This document shows, one piece after another, positions 43,291 through 51,100 of a DNA stretch of 64,000 nucleotides. This stretch comes from Mesorhizobium denitrificans (GTDB taxonomy: Bacteria; Pseudomonadota; Alphaproteobacteria; Rhizobiales; Rhizobiaceae): assembly GCF_003403035.1 (NCBI RefSeq), contig NZ_QURN01000009.1:62001-126000 (forward strand). Direction: 5' to 3'. Under the pieces are notes generated by a model that saw nothing but the letters and a program-made list of their open reading frames with translations, was not told the origin of the DNA and did not search any database. A program made the translations under genes and the position numbers. The stretch's first letter is position 1, and each line of letters starts with the position of its first letter.

Positions 43291-43626
43291 CTACAACGCG
43301 TGGCGCTTGACGACAGTGAGCGGTGCGACCGTGCGCCATGCAATCGCAATCGCATGGCGCACAACATCCGCATCGGCGCGGTCGAGATGAACCAGCGTCC
43401 AGCCCTTCAAGCCCCATGATCCTTTGATCGGACTGAATGCTGTGGACGACGTTTCGATCAGCAACTTTTGATCCGCCGGTGTGAGCTTGATGACGGCTCG
43501 AGAATCCGCAGCACGGAGCGTGGCGAATATCTTGTTCCTGATCCGAAAATCAGTGACATCGAAATGGCTGGACTGTTCTGCCTCCGGCATGGACAGCGCA
43601 ATTTCGCAATATGCCTGCGGTGTCAT
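43291..43626 (-). CDS. MmcQ/YjbR family protein
   Basis: The 111-residue soluble protein matches the YjbR/MmcQ family: [60 protein letters not shown], and [20 protein letters not shown]. YjbR-type folds resemble double-wing DNA-binding domains, but a biological role is not established. The ATG at 43626 has GGAGA seven bases upstream; an upstream in-frame extension is not used. It is convergent with metZ across a repeat hairpin and divergent from apaG, whose start lies 51 bases away. Confidence 0.88.
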   Translation of the reverse strand: MTPQAYCEIALSMPEAEQSSHFDVTDFRIRNKIFATLRAADSRAVIKLTPADQKLLIETSSTAFSPIKGSWGLKGWTLVHLDRADADVVRHAIAIAWRTVAPLTVVKRHAL

Positions 43627-43677
43627 GAGCGTCTCCGGCTTTGCCGAAACCACGGCATGGGATACTATGCCGTGGAT

Positions 43678-44070
43678 ATGTACAAGGCTACCACACGCAA
43701 TATCGAAGTCGAGGTCGAACCCTTCTATATGGAGGAGCGCTCAGACCCCACGCAGAACCGCTATGTATGGGGCTATCGCGTGACCATCGACAACCAGTCC
43801 GAAGAATTCGTGCAATTGCTTTCGCGCTATTGGCAGATCACGGATGCAATGGGCCGTGTGGAAGAAGTGCGCGGCGCGGGCGTGGTGGGCGACCAGCCAA
43901 GGCTTAGCCCCGGCGACAGCTATCAATACACATCCGGCTGTCCGCTCGCGACACCGTCGGGAATAATGGTGGGTACCTACACGATGCGAAGCCGGACAGG
44001 CGAGTTGTTCGAAGTGGCGATACCCGCCTTTTCGCTCGACCTGCCCGGTACGATGCGCACCGTAAATTAG
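43678..44070 (+). CDS. apaG: Co2+/Mg2+ efflux-associated protein ApaG
   Basis: The 130-residue protein is a complete ApaG (fibronectin III-like beta fold): [99 protein letters not shown] and IPAFSLDLP. Its molecular role is unclear; mutants in enterobacteria affect cobalt tolerance and dinucleotide polyphosphate metabolism. The ATG at 43678 follows a GTG two codons earlier. It converges with hslO, and their stop codons overlap by four bases. Confidence 0.93.
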   Translation: MYKATTRNIEVEVEPFYMEERSDPTQNRYVWGYRVTIDNQSEEFVQLLSRYWQITDAMGRVEEVRGAGVVGDQPRLSPGDSYQYTSGCPLATPSGIMVGTYTMRSRTGELFEVAIPAFSLDLPGTMRTVN

Positions 44071-45071
44071 GACTTGGCGAAGTCTTTGGGATCGAAGACG
44101 TAGCTCTTGGAGCAGAACTCGCAATCGACCTTGATGTGTCCATCCTCGGTAGAATGCGCGATCTCCTCGGCCGAGAAGCCACGAAGAACGCCCTCGATCT
44201 TCTCGCGCGAGCAACTGCATTCATCAGCAACGCCGACGCCCTCGAACACGCGCACGCCGTGCTCGTGGAACAATCTGAACAGCAGCCGCTCCGGCCCAAC
44301 GGTCGGGTCGACAAGCTCCGCAGGCTCAATGGTCGCAAGAAGCATCAGGACTTCTTCCCACGCATCGTCGTGTGGGCCTTCGATATCCGTGCGCGGATCG
44401 CCATCGCCACCCGGAATGTCGGACGTGCGGAGACGCTCCGGCGCTTCCGGCAGAAACTGCGCAATAATGCCACCAGCGCGCCAGTGTTCGCCACCGCCCT
44501 CACCGCGCCGCATCTGCTTGGCGACGGAGAGCTTGATGTCGGTCGGGATCTGCTCGGACTGCCGGAAATAGACCTTCGCGGCTTCTTCCAAACTGATTCC
44601 GTCAAGCGCGACAATGCCTTGATAACGCTGCGTATATTGACCCTGGTCAATGGTCAGCGCGAGGACGCCCTGCCCCAGCAATTGTTCCGGCGCGGTTTCG
44701 CCTTTTTCGATCGAAGCAGCCAGACGGTCAGCATCGAAACGAGCATAGGCGCGCAGCGATCCAGGCGTCGTGAAATCGGCCACGAGCATGTCGACCGGAC
44801 CATCGGTTCTGGTCTGGAGGATGAACTTGCCGGTGAACTTCAGCGAGGTGCCGAGCAGCACCGTGATGACGCAGGCCTGCGCCAGCAGGCGCGCGACCGG
44901 CTCCGGATAGTCATGGCGGCCAAGCAGATCGTCGAGCAGCGGGCCAAGTTGTACCGCGCGACCGCGCACATCAAGCGGGCCGACCTCGAAGGGCACAACA
45001 TGGTCGTCCCCAGCAAAGCCGAAATCACCGAGTTTTGGTTTCGATTCAGTCACGATAGCCGTTCCAAGCAT
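44067..45071 (-). CDS. hslO: redox-regulated chaperone Hsp33
   Basis: Hsp33 is a cytoplasmic holdase activated by oxidation of a zinc-bound cysteine cluster. The 334-residue product has [20 protein letters not shown] at the N-terminus, the central [20 protein letters not shown] and [15 protein letters not shown]. The C-terminal redox switch CSC ([13 protein letters not shown]) is followed about 27 residues later by CEFC. The ATG at 45071 has GGAAGGA seven bases upstream. It follows argF and argD in the same direction with a 116-base gap, a common Rhizobiales order, and converges on apaG with overlapping stop codons. Confidence 0.95.
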   Translation of the reverse strand: MLGTAIVTESKPKLGDFGFAGDDHVVPFEVGPLDVRGRAVQLGPLLDDLLGRHDYPEPVARLLAQACVITVLLGTSLKFTGKFILQTRTDGPVDMLVADFTTPGSLRAYARFDADRLAASIEKGETAPEQLLGQGVLALTIDQGQYTQRYQGIVALDGISLEEAAKVYFRQSEQIPTDIKLSVAKQMRRGEGGGEHWRAGGIIAQFLPEAPERLRTSDIPGGDGDPRTDIEGPHDDAWEEVLMLLATIEPAELVDPTVGPERLLFRLFHEHGVRVFEGVGVADECSCSREKIEGVLRGFSAEEIAHSTEDGHIKVDCEFCSKSYVFDPKDFAKS

Positions 45072-45187
45072 GGCACATCCTTCCACGCATAACAGCACGG
45101 GCTGTCCGGTCAATGCTCCGGAAAGCCCGCACCGTTGCGCAATTTTTCAGCGAGATGTGGCGCAGATAGTAAGGGGGTATCCCGGAT

Positions 45188-46102
45188 TCAAGCGTTGAGG
45201 CACCAAGCGAGCACGGCCTTCTGGGCGTGCAGCCGGTTTTCTGCTTCGTCAAACACGACCGATTGCGGGCCGTCGATGACCTCATCCGTGACTTCCTCGC
45301 CGCGATGGGCAGGAAGGCAGTGCATGAAAATCGCGTCGGGCTTGGCCTTCGACATGAGTTCCTTGTTGACCTGATAGGGCAGGAAAACATTGTGGCCGCG
45401 CGCGCGATGCTCCTGACCCATCGAGACCCAGCAATCCGTCACGACGCAATCCGCGCCAGCAACGGCTTCGTCGGGGGTGTTCTTAATAAACACGCTGCCG
45501 CCATTCGCCTTCGACCACGCGACGTACTTTTCCATCGGCTCGGAGCCATCCGGCGTTGCGATGTTCAGATTGAAATCGAAACGCGCCGAAGCCTCCAGCA
45601 GCGAATGGACGATGTTATTGCCGTCGCCGGTCCACGCGATCGTCCTGCCCTGAACGGGGCCGCGATGCTCCTCAAAGGTGAGAATGTCGGCCATGACCTG
45701 ACAGGGGTGCGTGTCATCCGTGAGGCCGTTGATAACGGGCACGGTCGCGGCATCGGTCAGTTCCAGCAACCGGTCATGGCTGGTGGTTCGAATCATGATT
45801 GCATCGACGTAACGCGACAGGACGCGCGCAGTATCCGCAATCGTCTCGCTCTTGCCGAGCTGCATCTCCGAGCTGGTCAGCATGATCGTTTCACCGCCGA
45901 GCTGGCGCATGCCGACATCGAAGGAAACGCGCGTGCGGGTGGACGGCTTTTCAAAGATCATTGCCAGCACGCGGCCATCAAGAGGACGGCTGCGACGGCC
46001 AGCTTTCAAATCGGCTTTGCGCGCAGCGGCATCATTGAGAATGCCGCGCAACGTGTCGGACGAAATAGCTGAAAGATCTGTGAAATGCTTTGGTATTGAC
46101 AT
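45188..46102 (-). CDS. argF: ornithine carbamoyltransferase
   Basis: ArgF makes citrulline from ornithine and carbamoyl phosphate in arginine synthesis. The 304-residue enzyme shows [20 protein letters not shown] with the carbamoyl-phosphate site, [61 protein letters not shown] and [20 protein letters not shown]. The ATG at 46102 lies six bases after the argD stop; a TTG at 46111 would overlap it. argD and argF are co-transcribed. The possible attenuator in the argD leader would therefore act on both genes. Confidence 0.97.
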   Translation of the reverse strand: MSIPKHFTDLSAISSDTLRGILNDAAARKADLKAGRRSRPLDGRVLAMIFEKPSTRTRVSFDVGMRQLGGETIMLTSSEMQLGKSETIADTARVLSRYVDAIMIRTTSHDRLLELTDAATVPVINGLTDDTHPCQVMADILTFEEHRGPVQGRTIAWTGDGNNIVHSLLEASARFDFNLNIATPDGSEPMEKYVAWSKANGGSVFIKNTPDEAVAGADCVVTDCWVSMGQEHRARGHNVFLPYQVNKELMSKAKPDAIFMHCLPAHRGEEVTDEVIDGPQSVVFDEAENRLHAQKAVLAWCLNA

Positions 46103-46107
46103 GCTGA

Positions 46108-47289
46108 TCAACCTGCCTTCGATAGGCTATTCGCGGCGGCGCGGATGCGCTCCACAGCCTGGCGGATTTCTTCATCCGATATTGTGAGCGGCGGAAGCAG
46201 ACGCACGACATTGTCGCCCGCGCCAACGCTCAACGTTTTCTCGTCGCGCAGCGCCTGAACGAACTTTGTGTTCGGCACCTTGCACTTGAGACCAAGCATG
46301 AGGCCGGTGCCGCGAATTTCTTCGATCACGTTCGGGTATTCGTCCGCGACAGCGGCCAATCCCTGTTTGAACAGCAACGCTTTGCGAGCAACCTCGTCAA
46401 GGAAATTGCCTTCCAGCACAACATCGAGAACGGCATTGCCGACCGCCATCGCAAGCGGATTGCCGCCGAAGGTCGTGCCATGCACACCAGCAGTCATGCC
46501 CGATGCCGCTTCGGCCGTGGCAAGGCAAGCGCCAACCGGGAAGCCGCCGCCGATGCCCTTGGCAATGGCCATGATGTCCGGCGTCACATTTGCGAGCTCA
46601 TGCGCGAAAAGCTTACCGGTGCGACCGATACCGCACTGGACTTCGTCAAATATAAGCAGGAGGCCGTGCTTGTGGCACAATTCACGCACGCGCTTGAGCG
46701 AACTTGGCGGGAAAGAGCGCACACCGCCCTCCCCCTGCACCGGCTCAAGCAGGATGGCCGCTGTCTCCGGCCCGATCAGCTTTTCGGCGGCGTCGATATC
46801 GTCAAACGCAACCTGATCGAAGCCATCGACCTTGGGGCCGAAGCCTTCCAGATACTTGGCTTGACCGCCAGCAGCGATGGTGGCCAGTGTACGACCGTGG
46901 AACGCACCTTCAAAGGTGATGATGCGATAGCGCTCCGGATGGCCCTTTACATATTGGTAGCGGCGCGCGGTCTTGATCGCGCATTCCAGCGCTTCCGCGC
47001 CGGAATTGGTGAAGAACACCTTATCTGCGAAGCTCGCCTCAACCAGCCGCTCGCCAAGACGCTCCTGCCCCGGAATGTGATACAGGTTGGAGACATGCCA
47101 CAGCTTGCCGGCCTGCTCGACCAACGCCGCAACGAGGTGCGGATGGCTGTGACCCAGCGAATTGACGGCAATTCCGCCCGCAAGATCGAGATATCGCTGG
47201 CCATCTTCTGCGATTAACCAACAGCCTTCGCCGCGGTCGAAAGCGAGTGGTGCACGGGCGAAGGTCTCGTAAAGCGGATTCGTCGTCAT
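46108..47289 (-). CDS. argD: acetylornithine aminotransferase
   Basis: ArgD converts N-acetylglutamate semialdehyde to N-acetylornithine with pyridoxal phosphate. The 393-residue class III aminotransferase shows [95 protein letters not shown] and the PLP lysine in [38 protein letters not shown] follows. It is the first gene of argD-argF. The leader upstream contains three mutually exclusive pairing segments ending in an intrinsic terminator about 35 bases before the start codon. Confidence 0.96.
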   Translation of the reverse strand: MTTNPLYETFARAPLAFDRGEGCWLIAEDGQRYLDLAGGIAVNSLGHSHPHLVAALVEQAGKLWHVSNLYHIPGQERLGERLVEASFADKVFFTNSGAEALECAIKTARRYQYVKGHPERYRIITFEGAFHGRTLATIAAGGQAKYLEGFGPKVDGFDQVAFDDIDAAEKLIGPETAAILLEPVQGEGGVRSFPPSSLKRVRELCHKHGLLLIFDEVQCGIGRTGKLFAHELANVTPDIMAIAKGIGGGFPVGACLATAEAASGMTAGVHGTTFGGNPLAMAVGNAVLDVVLEGNFLDEVARKALLFKQGLAAVADEYPNVIEEIRGTGLMLGLKCKVPNTKFVQALRDEKTLSVGAGDNVVRLLPPLTISDEEIRQAVERIRAAANSLSKAG

Positions 47290-47323
47290 TATTTATCTGC
47301 CGGAAGTAGGTGTTGCCGGAACC

Positions 47324-47377
47324 AAAAAGGCCGCCCAAACGGCGGCCAGAGCACCGATATTGGTTTTTTTGGCCGCC
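47324..47377 (-). promoter_or_regulatory. possible transcription attenuator in the argD leader
   Basis: Read on the minus strand, segment 1 is GGCGGCC (47377-47371), segment 2 GGCCGCC (47347-47341) and segment 3 GGCGGCC (47335-47329) followed by TTTTT. Segment 2 can pair with segment 3 as an intrinsic terminator (loop GTTTG) or with the identical segment 1 as an antiterminator. The terminator lies 35 bases before the argD start codon, where a constitutive stop would silence argD. The controlling signal is unknown; arginine supply is the obvious guess. Confidence 0.5.
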
Positions 47378-47457
47378 AAGTCAACGAAAAGCTCAATTTG
47401 AGTTTCAAGCAGTCTGAAAGTGAAAAACGCCCCAAGTTGGGGAAAACCGCAAAAAGC

Positions 47458-47601
47458 GAATCGCATCGGCCCCATGACTCTTGTCACGGAGTCAGGCGAT
47501 GGGGTAATTGGACACAAGAAAACTAGATTTCGTGCGGCGGATCTAATTCAGGTCATAGATGTGGTGGCCCCACTCGGCTCTGGCTGAGCGTGATTGGATT
47601 C
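47458..47601 (+). promoter_or_regulatory. GANTC cluster and dyads upstream of gcrA
   Basis: The 341-base gap between argD and gcrA (47290-47630) holds the argD leader and, nearer gcrA, four GANTC sites: 47458-47462, 47476-47480, 47489-47493 and 47597-47601. GANTC is the CcrM methylation site. Two sites form an inverted repeat, TGACTC-N8-GAGTCA (47475-47494), nested in CCCCAT...ATGGGG (47470-47504). GcrA and CcrM act together in the alphaproteobacterial cell cycle, so methylation-dependent control of gcrA is plausible. I see no CtrA-type TTAA-N7-TTAA site. Confidence 0.5.
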
Positions 47602-47630
47602 CAGCAGGCGAATTCTGCAGGAGCATGCAA

Positions 47631-48140
47631 ATGGAATGGACTGACGAGCGCGTAGAATTGTTGCGTAAGTATTGGTCGGAAGGTTTGAGCGCGAGCCGCA
47701 TTGCAGCACAGCTGGGCGGCGTGAGCAGAAATGCCGTGATCGGCAAGGTGCATCGCCTGAAACTTTCCAGCCGTGGCCGCACGACGACCGCGACGACACG
47801 CCAGAAAAAGGCGCCTAGCACCGTGACCAAGACGGTGGTGAAGGCGACGGTGCAGCGCGTCGTGACCACCAGCATTGGCGCGACGGCCCTACAGGCGCAA
47901 TTCGATGCCGAGCCTGTCGTGCATCGCCAGCTTCGCCCGGCGGAAAATGTCGTGGTGCCAATTTCGCGCCGCCTTTCGCTGGTGGACCTGACGGAACGCA
48001 CTTGCAAATGGCCGAACGGCGATCCGCTGACCGAGGAGTTCAGCTTCTGCGGAAATCAGTCGGGCGAAAGCGGACCATATTGCGCCTACCACGCCAGGGT
48101 GGCTTTCCAGCCCGCTTCGGAACGTCGGCGCCTTCGCTAA
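47631..48140 (+). CDS. gcrA: GcrA cell-cycle regulator
   Basis: GcrA binds sigma70 RNA polymerase and activates promoters with GANTC methylation sites during the alphaproteobacterial cell cycle. The 169-residue protein begins MEWTDERVELLRKYWSEGLS with the N-terminal helix-turn-helix AARIAAQ-type core (ASRIAAQLGGVSRNAVIGKV). A basic, threonine-rich linker and the sigma-interacting C-terminal domain with cysteines (TCKWPNGDP, FCGNQSGESGPYCAYHARVA) follow. The ATG at 47631 is spaced seven bases from GGAG; the ATG at 47625 is too close to it. A hairpin terminator lies just after the stop. Confidence 0.95.
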   Translation: MEWTDERVELLRKYWSEGLSASRIAAQLGGVSRNAVIGKVHRLKLSSRGRTTTATTRQKKAPSTVTKTVVKATVQRVVTTSIGATALQAQFDAEPVVHRQLRPAENVVVPISRRLSLVDLTERTCKWPNGDPLTEEFSFCGNQSGESGPYCAYHARVAFQPASERRRLR

Positions 48141-48143
48141 GGT

Positions 48144-48863
48144 CTAGCTTTTGAGTTTTTCGGACGACAGGGTGTGGCTCCTGTCGTCTTTCGGGCGCTC
48201 CACCGGCATCTGCTGCCCGGTGACGATGTAATAAACGGTTTCTGCAATATTGGTGGCGTGATCGCCAATGCGCTCAATGTTCTTGGCGCAGAACAGCAGA
48301 TGCGTGCAGGGCGCAATATTGCGCGGGTCTTCCATCATATAGGTCAGCAACTCGCGGAACAGCGAGGTGTACATCGCGTCGATCTGGTCATCACGATCAC
48401 GCATTGCGGAAAGCCGCTCGACCGAACGGGAAGCGTAAGCGTCCAGCACTTCTTTGAGTTGTACAAGCGCAAGTTCAGATAGTGCGAGAATGCCGCGCGA
48501 CAAGCGAACAGGTTGAGACGCACTGCCAATTGCCAGCACACGCTTGGCAACATTCTTGCCGAGGTCGCCAACGCGCTCCAGATCGGCGGCAATGCGGATA
48601 GCGCCGATGATCTCGCGAAGGTCCGACGCCATGGGCTGACGCTTGCCTATGATGACAATCGACTTCTCGTCTATGTCGCGCTGGGCTTCGTCCAGAATGC
48701 GGTCGTCTTCAGTAACTTTGCGGGCGAGAACGGCGTCGTTTGCAACCAGAGCGGCGACCGCCTGATCGACCATGCGTTCGGCATGCCCGCCCATCGTGGC
48801 AAGCTTGTTTGCCAGATAATGCAGATCACCATCAAACGCACTGACGATATGAATCGAATTCAT
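48144..48863 (-). CDS. phoU: phosphate signalling protein PhoU
   Basis: PhoU is a cytoplasmic two-repeat helical protein that couples the Pst phosphate transporter to PhoR and holds the kinase inactive when phosphate is plentiful. The 239-residue product shows both repeats: LANKLATMGGHAERMVDQAV and DRILDEAQRDIDEKSIVIIG in the first half, and DLREIIGAIRIAADLERVGD and LLFCAKNIERIGDHATNIAE with metal-binding residues across the two. GGTGG five bases upstream supports the ATG at 48863. It lies 90 bases after phoR, and no pst or phoB gene is present here. One Pho-like half-site CTGTCAT (minus strand, 48928-48922) lies in the gap. Confidence 0.96.
   Translation of the reverse strand: MNSIHIVSAFDGDLHYLANKLATMGGHAERMVDQAVAALVANDAVLARKVTEDDRILDEAQRDIDEKSIVIIGKRQPMASDLREIIGAIRIAADLERVGDLGKNVAKRVLAIGSASQPVRLSRGILALSELALVQLKEVLDAYASRSVERLSAMRDRDDQIDAMYTSLFRELLTYMMEDPRNIAPCTHLLFCAKNIERIGDHATNIAETVYYIVTGQQMPVERPKDDRSHTLSSEKLKS
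48163..48191 (+). terminator. intrinsic terminator of gcrA, inside the 3' end of phoU
   Basis: GACGACAGG (48163-48171) pairs perfectly with CCTGTCGTC (48180-48188) across an eight-base loop and is followed by TTTC. It serves rightward gcrA transcripts and lies within the last codons of the convergent phoU gene. Confidence 0.7.
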
Positions 48864-48953
48864 TTTTCCACCCCGCGCGGAATTCTTGATGCTCCACGAG
48901 CAGTTAATTTAGCCGGTATGCATGACAGAAAAAAGAATGTCACTGAGCACGGG

Positions 48954-50105
48954 TCAACTCTTGTCCTGGTGAGGCAAGTGGACTGTGAACGTTGTGCCTT
49001 CTCCGATTTTCGAGCGGATGGATAGCCTGCCTCCGTGACGGGTCAAAATGTGCTTGACGATTGCAAGTCCGAGGCCGGTTCCCTTCTGTGCCGGAACGCC
49101 GTCCTGCTCCACACGATAGAAGCGCTCCGTGACGCGCGGAATGTGCTCGTCAGCGATGCCCGGACCAAAGTCCGTGATTGATATTTGAACCTCGTCCGAC
49201 GCGAGTTCTATGCTGACGATCACGCGCCCGCCGGACTGGCCATATTTGCAGGCGTTTTCGATCAGGTTTTCGAATACTTGCGTAAGCTCGTCAGCATCGC
49301 CCGCGACGATGATGCGGCCTGCGCCGAACCGCCGCTCGATGATTATCGAGACTTCCGTAGCCATCGGTGTGAGCGTATCGACAACGCGGTCAAGCAGAGC
49401 CTTGAGGTCCACGGTTCGCGCGGGGTCGATGCGCGATTTCATTTCCAACCGCGATAAAGACAGCAAATCATCGATCAGCCGCGCCATGCGCGCGGTCTGC
49501 GCCTGCATGATGTCGAGAAATTGGGCCTGTGCTTTGGGATCGTTACGGGCCGGGCCGCGCAGCGTTTCGATGAAACCGGAAATGGACGCAAGCGGCGTAC
49601 GCAATTCATGGCTGGCATTGGCGATGAAATCCGCGCGCATGCGGTCGATGCGGCGTGTTTCGCTTTGGTCCTTGAACACGACAGCGAACAGCGACGTGCC
49701 CGCGCCGACCGGGGCGGCAAACACCTTGTAAGCGCGCTCGATGGGCAGGCGCTCGGCAAATTCGCAATATGCAGTTTGACCAGACGCAAGCACGCCTTCC
49801 ACAAGTTCGCGTATTTCCGGCGCGCGAAACCGCAGGAAGAGCGACCTGCCAAGCGTGAACGTACCAAACGCCTGTGTCGCGCTGGAATTGGCGAATGTTA
49901 CATTTGCCAGCGGATCGATAAGCAGAACGGGATCATCCAGAGCTGCAGCAAGATCGACGGCGGAATAGCCTGCGCTTTCGCCTGTCGGACCTGATGCCGC
50001 CCCCGCGTTCTGGCTTTTTCCTGATCTTAAGCCCAACAAGCCCAGTGCCTGCTCCAGAAACGTCTCTGACCTATCGCTAACCACTATGTCCTGCATCTGT
50101 TGCAT
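48954..50105 (-). CDS. phoR: phosphate-regulon sensor histidine kinase, apparently soluble
   Basis: The 383-residue kinase has a PAS domain (about 45-150: [20 protein letters not shown]), the HisKA phosphoacceptor in [20 protein letters not shown] and a HATPase core ([51 protein letters not shown]). PhoR proteins are usually membrane anchored at the N-terminus, but no span is visible before the PAS domain. The start is uncertain (ATG 50105 or 50096, or further upstream to 50138), but no upstream extension adds a membrane segment. Assignment to PhoR rests on the PAS/HisKA type and the phoU and ppk2 neighbours. In rhizobia pstSCAB normally follows; here phoU follows directly. Confidence 0.85.
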   Translation of the reverse strand: MQQMQDIVVSDRSETFLEQALGLLGLRSGKSQNAGAASGPTGESAGYSAVDLAAALDDPVLLIDPLANVTFANSSATQAFGTFTLGRSLFLRFRAPEIRELVEGVLASGQTAYCEFAERLPIERAYKVFAAPVGAGTSLFAVVFKDQSETRRIDRMRADFIANASHELRTPLASISGFIETLRGPARNDPKAQAQFLDIMQAQTARMARLIDDLLSLSRLEMKSRIDPARTVDLKALLDRVVDTLTPMATEVSIIIERRFGAGRIIVAGDADELTQVFENLIENACKYGQSGGRVIVSIELASDEVQISITDFGPGIADEHIPRVTERFYRVEQDGVPAQKGTGLGLAIVKHILTRHGGRLSIRSKIGEGTTFTVHLPHQDKS

Positions 50106-50176
50106 CCGGTGCGACACCGGCCTTACACATATCGCCAACCAATATCATGCTCAGCGAACCGCAACAGGATGATGTC

Positions 50177-51094
50177 ATGAAAAAGGCGAAGAAAGCAGAA
50201 GCCGCGGCAAGCACACAAACGGTCGAGGCCGGTGCGATTCGCATAAAAGTCGCGGGCGAAGAACGCACGTTCGACATCAACAACCCCGACCTACCGGGCT
50301 GGATCAAGAAAAAGGCGCTGACCTCCGGCGGCTTTCCTTATCACGACAAGATGGACAAGGACGCATATGAGACGCAGCTTGAAACGCTGCAAATGGAACT
50401 CGTGAAAATGCAGGTGTGGCTTCAAAAGACCGGCAACAGGGTGCTGGTTGTTTTTGAAGGCCGCGATGCCGCCGGAAAGGGCGGAACAATCGACGCGGTG
50501 CGCCAGTACATGAACCCTCGCCAGGCGCGCGATGTCGCTTTGACCAAGCCGACTGAAACCGAGCGCGGCCAGTGGTATTATCAGCGCTATGTCGCGCAAT
50601 TCCCAACCGCGGGCGAGTTGGTCACCTTTGACCGCTCCTGGTACAACAGGGCTGGCGTAGAGCCTGTCATGGGCTTCTGCACGGTTGAGCAACATCGAAA
50701 GTTTCTGGCTGAAACGCCGCATTTCGAAAAGCTGATTACCAGTGACCGAACGCTCTTTTTCAAGTTCTGGCTAAACATTGGTCAGGAAATGCAACTGAAG
50801 CGTTTCCACGACCGCAGGCATAGCCCACTAACCGTCTGGAAATTCTCGCCGATGGACGTAGCCGGCATGACCAAGTGGGAAGAATATACCGAAGCCCTTT
50901 ACCTGATGCTCGACACGACCGATACGAATGATGCGCCGTGGATCGTCGTGCATTCAAACGACAAGCGCCGCGCGCGGCTGGAGGTAATCCGGCACATTCT
51001 CAAGAGCATCGATTATGAGGATCGCGACCTGAAACGCATCGGCGAGGCGGACCCGAAGATCATCGGGCGCGGCAAGGCGATGTTGAAGAACTGA
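50177..51094 (+). CDS. ppk2: polyphosphate kinase 2
   Basis: PPK2 transfers phosphate between polyphosphate and nucleoside diphosphates, mainly making GTP or ATP in the cytoplasm. The 305-residue single-domain protein has a Walker A loop near residue 95 ([18 protein letters not shown]), [40 protein letters not shown], the Walker B-like [18 protein letters not shown] and [20 protein letters not shown]. The ATG at 50177 (MKKAKKAE) has AGGA upstream; an ATG ten codons earlier lacks a signal. It is divergent from phoR, with a shared control region of about 70 bases, consistent with phosphate control. In Sinorhizobium a ppk2 gene is also next to phoR, as I recall. Confidence 0.95.
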   Translation: MKKAKKAEAAASTQTVEAGAIRIKVAGEERTFDINNPDLPGWIKKKALTSGGFPYHDKMDKDAYETQLETLQMELVKMQVWLQKTGNRVLVVFEGRDAAGKGGTIDAVRQYMNPRQARDVALTKPTETERGQWYYQRYVAQFPTAGELVTFDRSWYNRAGVEPVMGFCTVEQHRKFLAETPHFEKLITSDRTLFFKFWLNIGQEMQLKRFHDRRHSPLTVWKFSPMDVAGMTKWEEYTEALYLMLDTTDTNDAPWIVVHSNDKRRARLEVIRHILKSIDYEDRDLKRIGEADPKIIGRGKAMLKN

Positions 51095-51100
51095 CGCCTT

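Noticed and set aside
47293-47517. 74-codon frame spanning the argD leader as an ordinary gene
   Set aside because: It has no recognisable family and overlaps the proposed attenuator segments. The pairing structure explains the sequence better, though a leader peptide role is left open in the findings.
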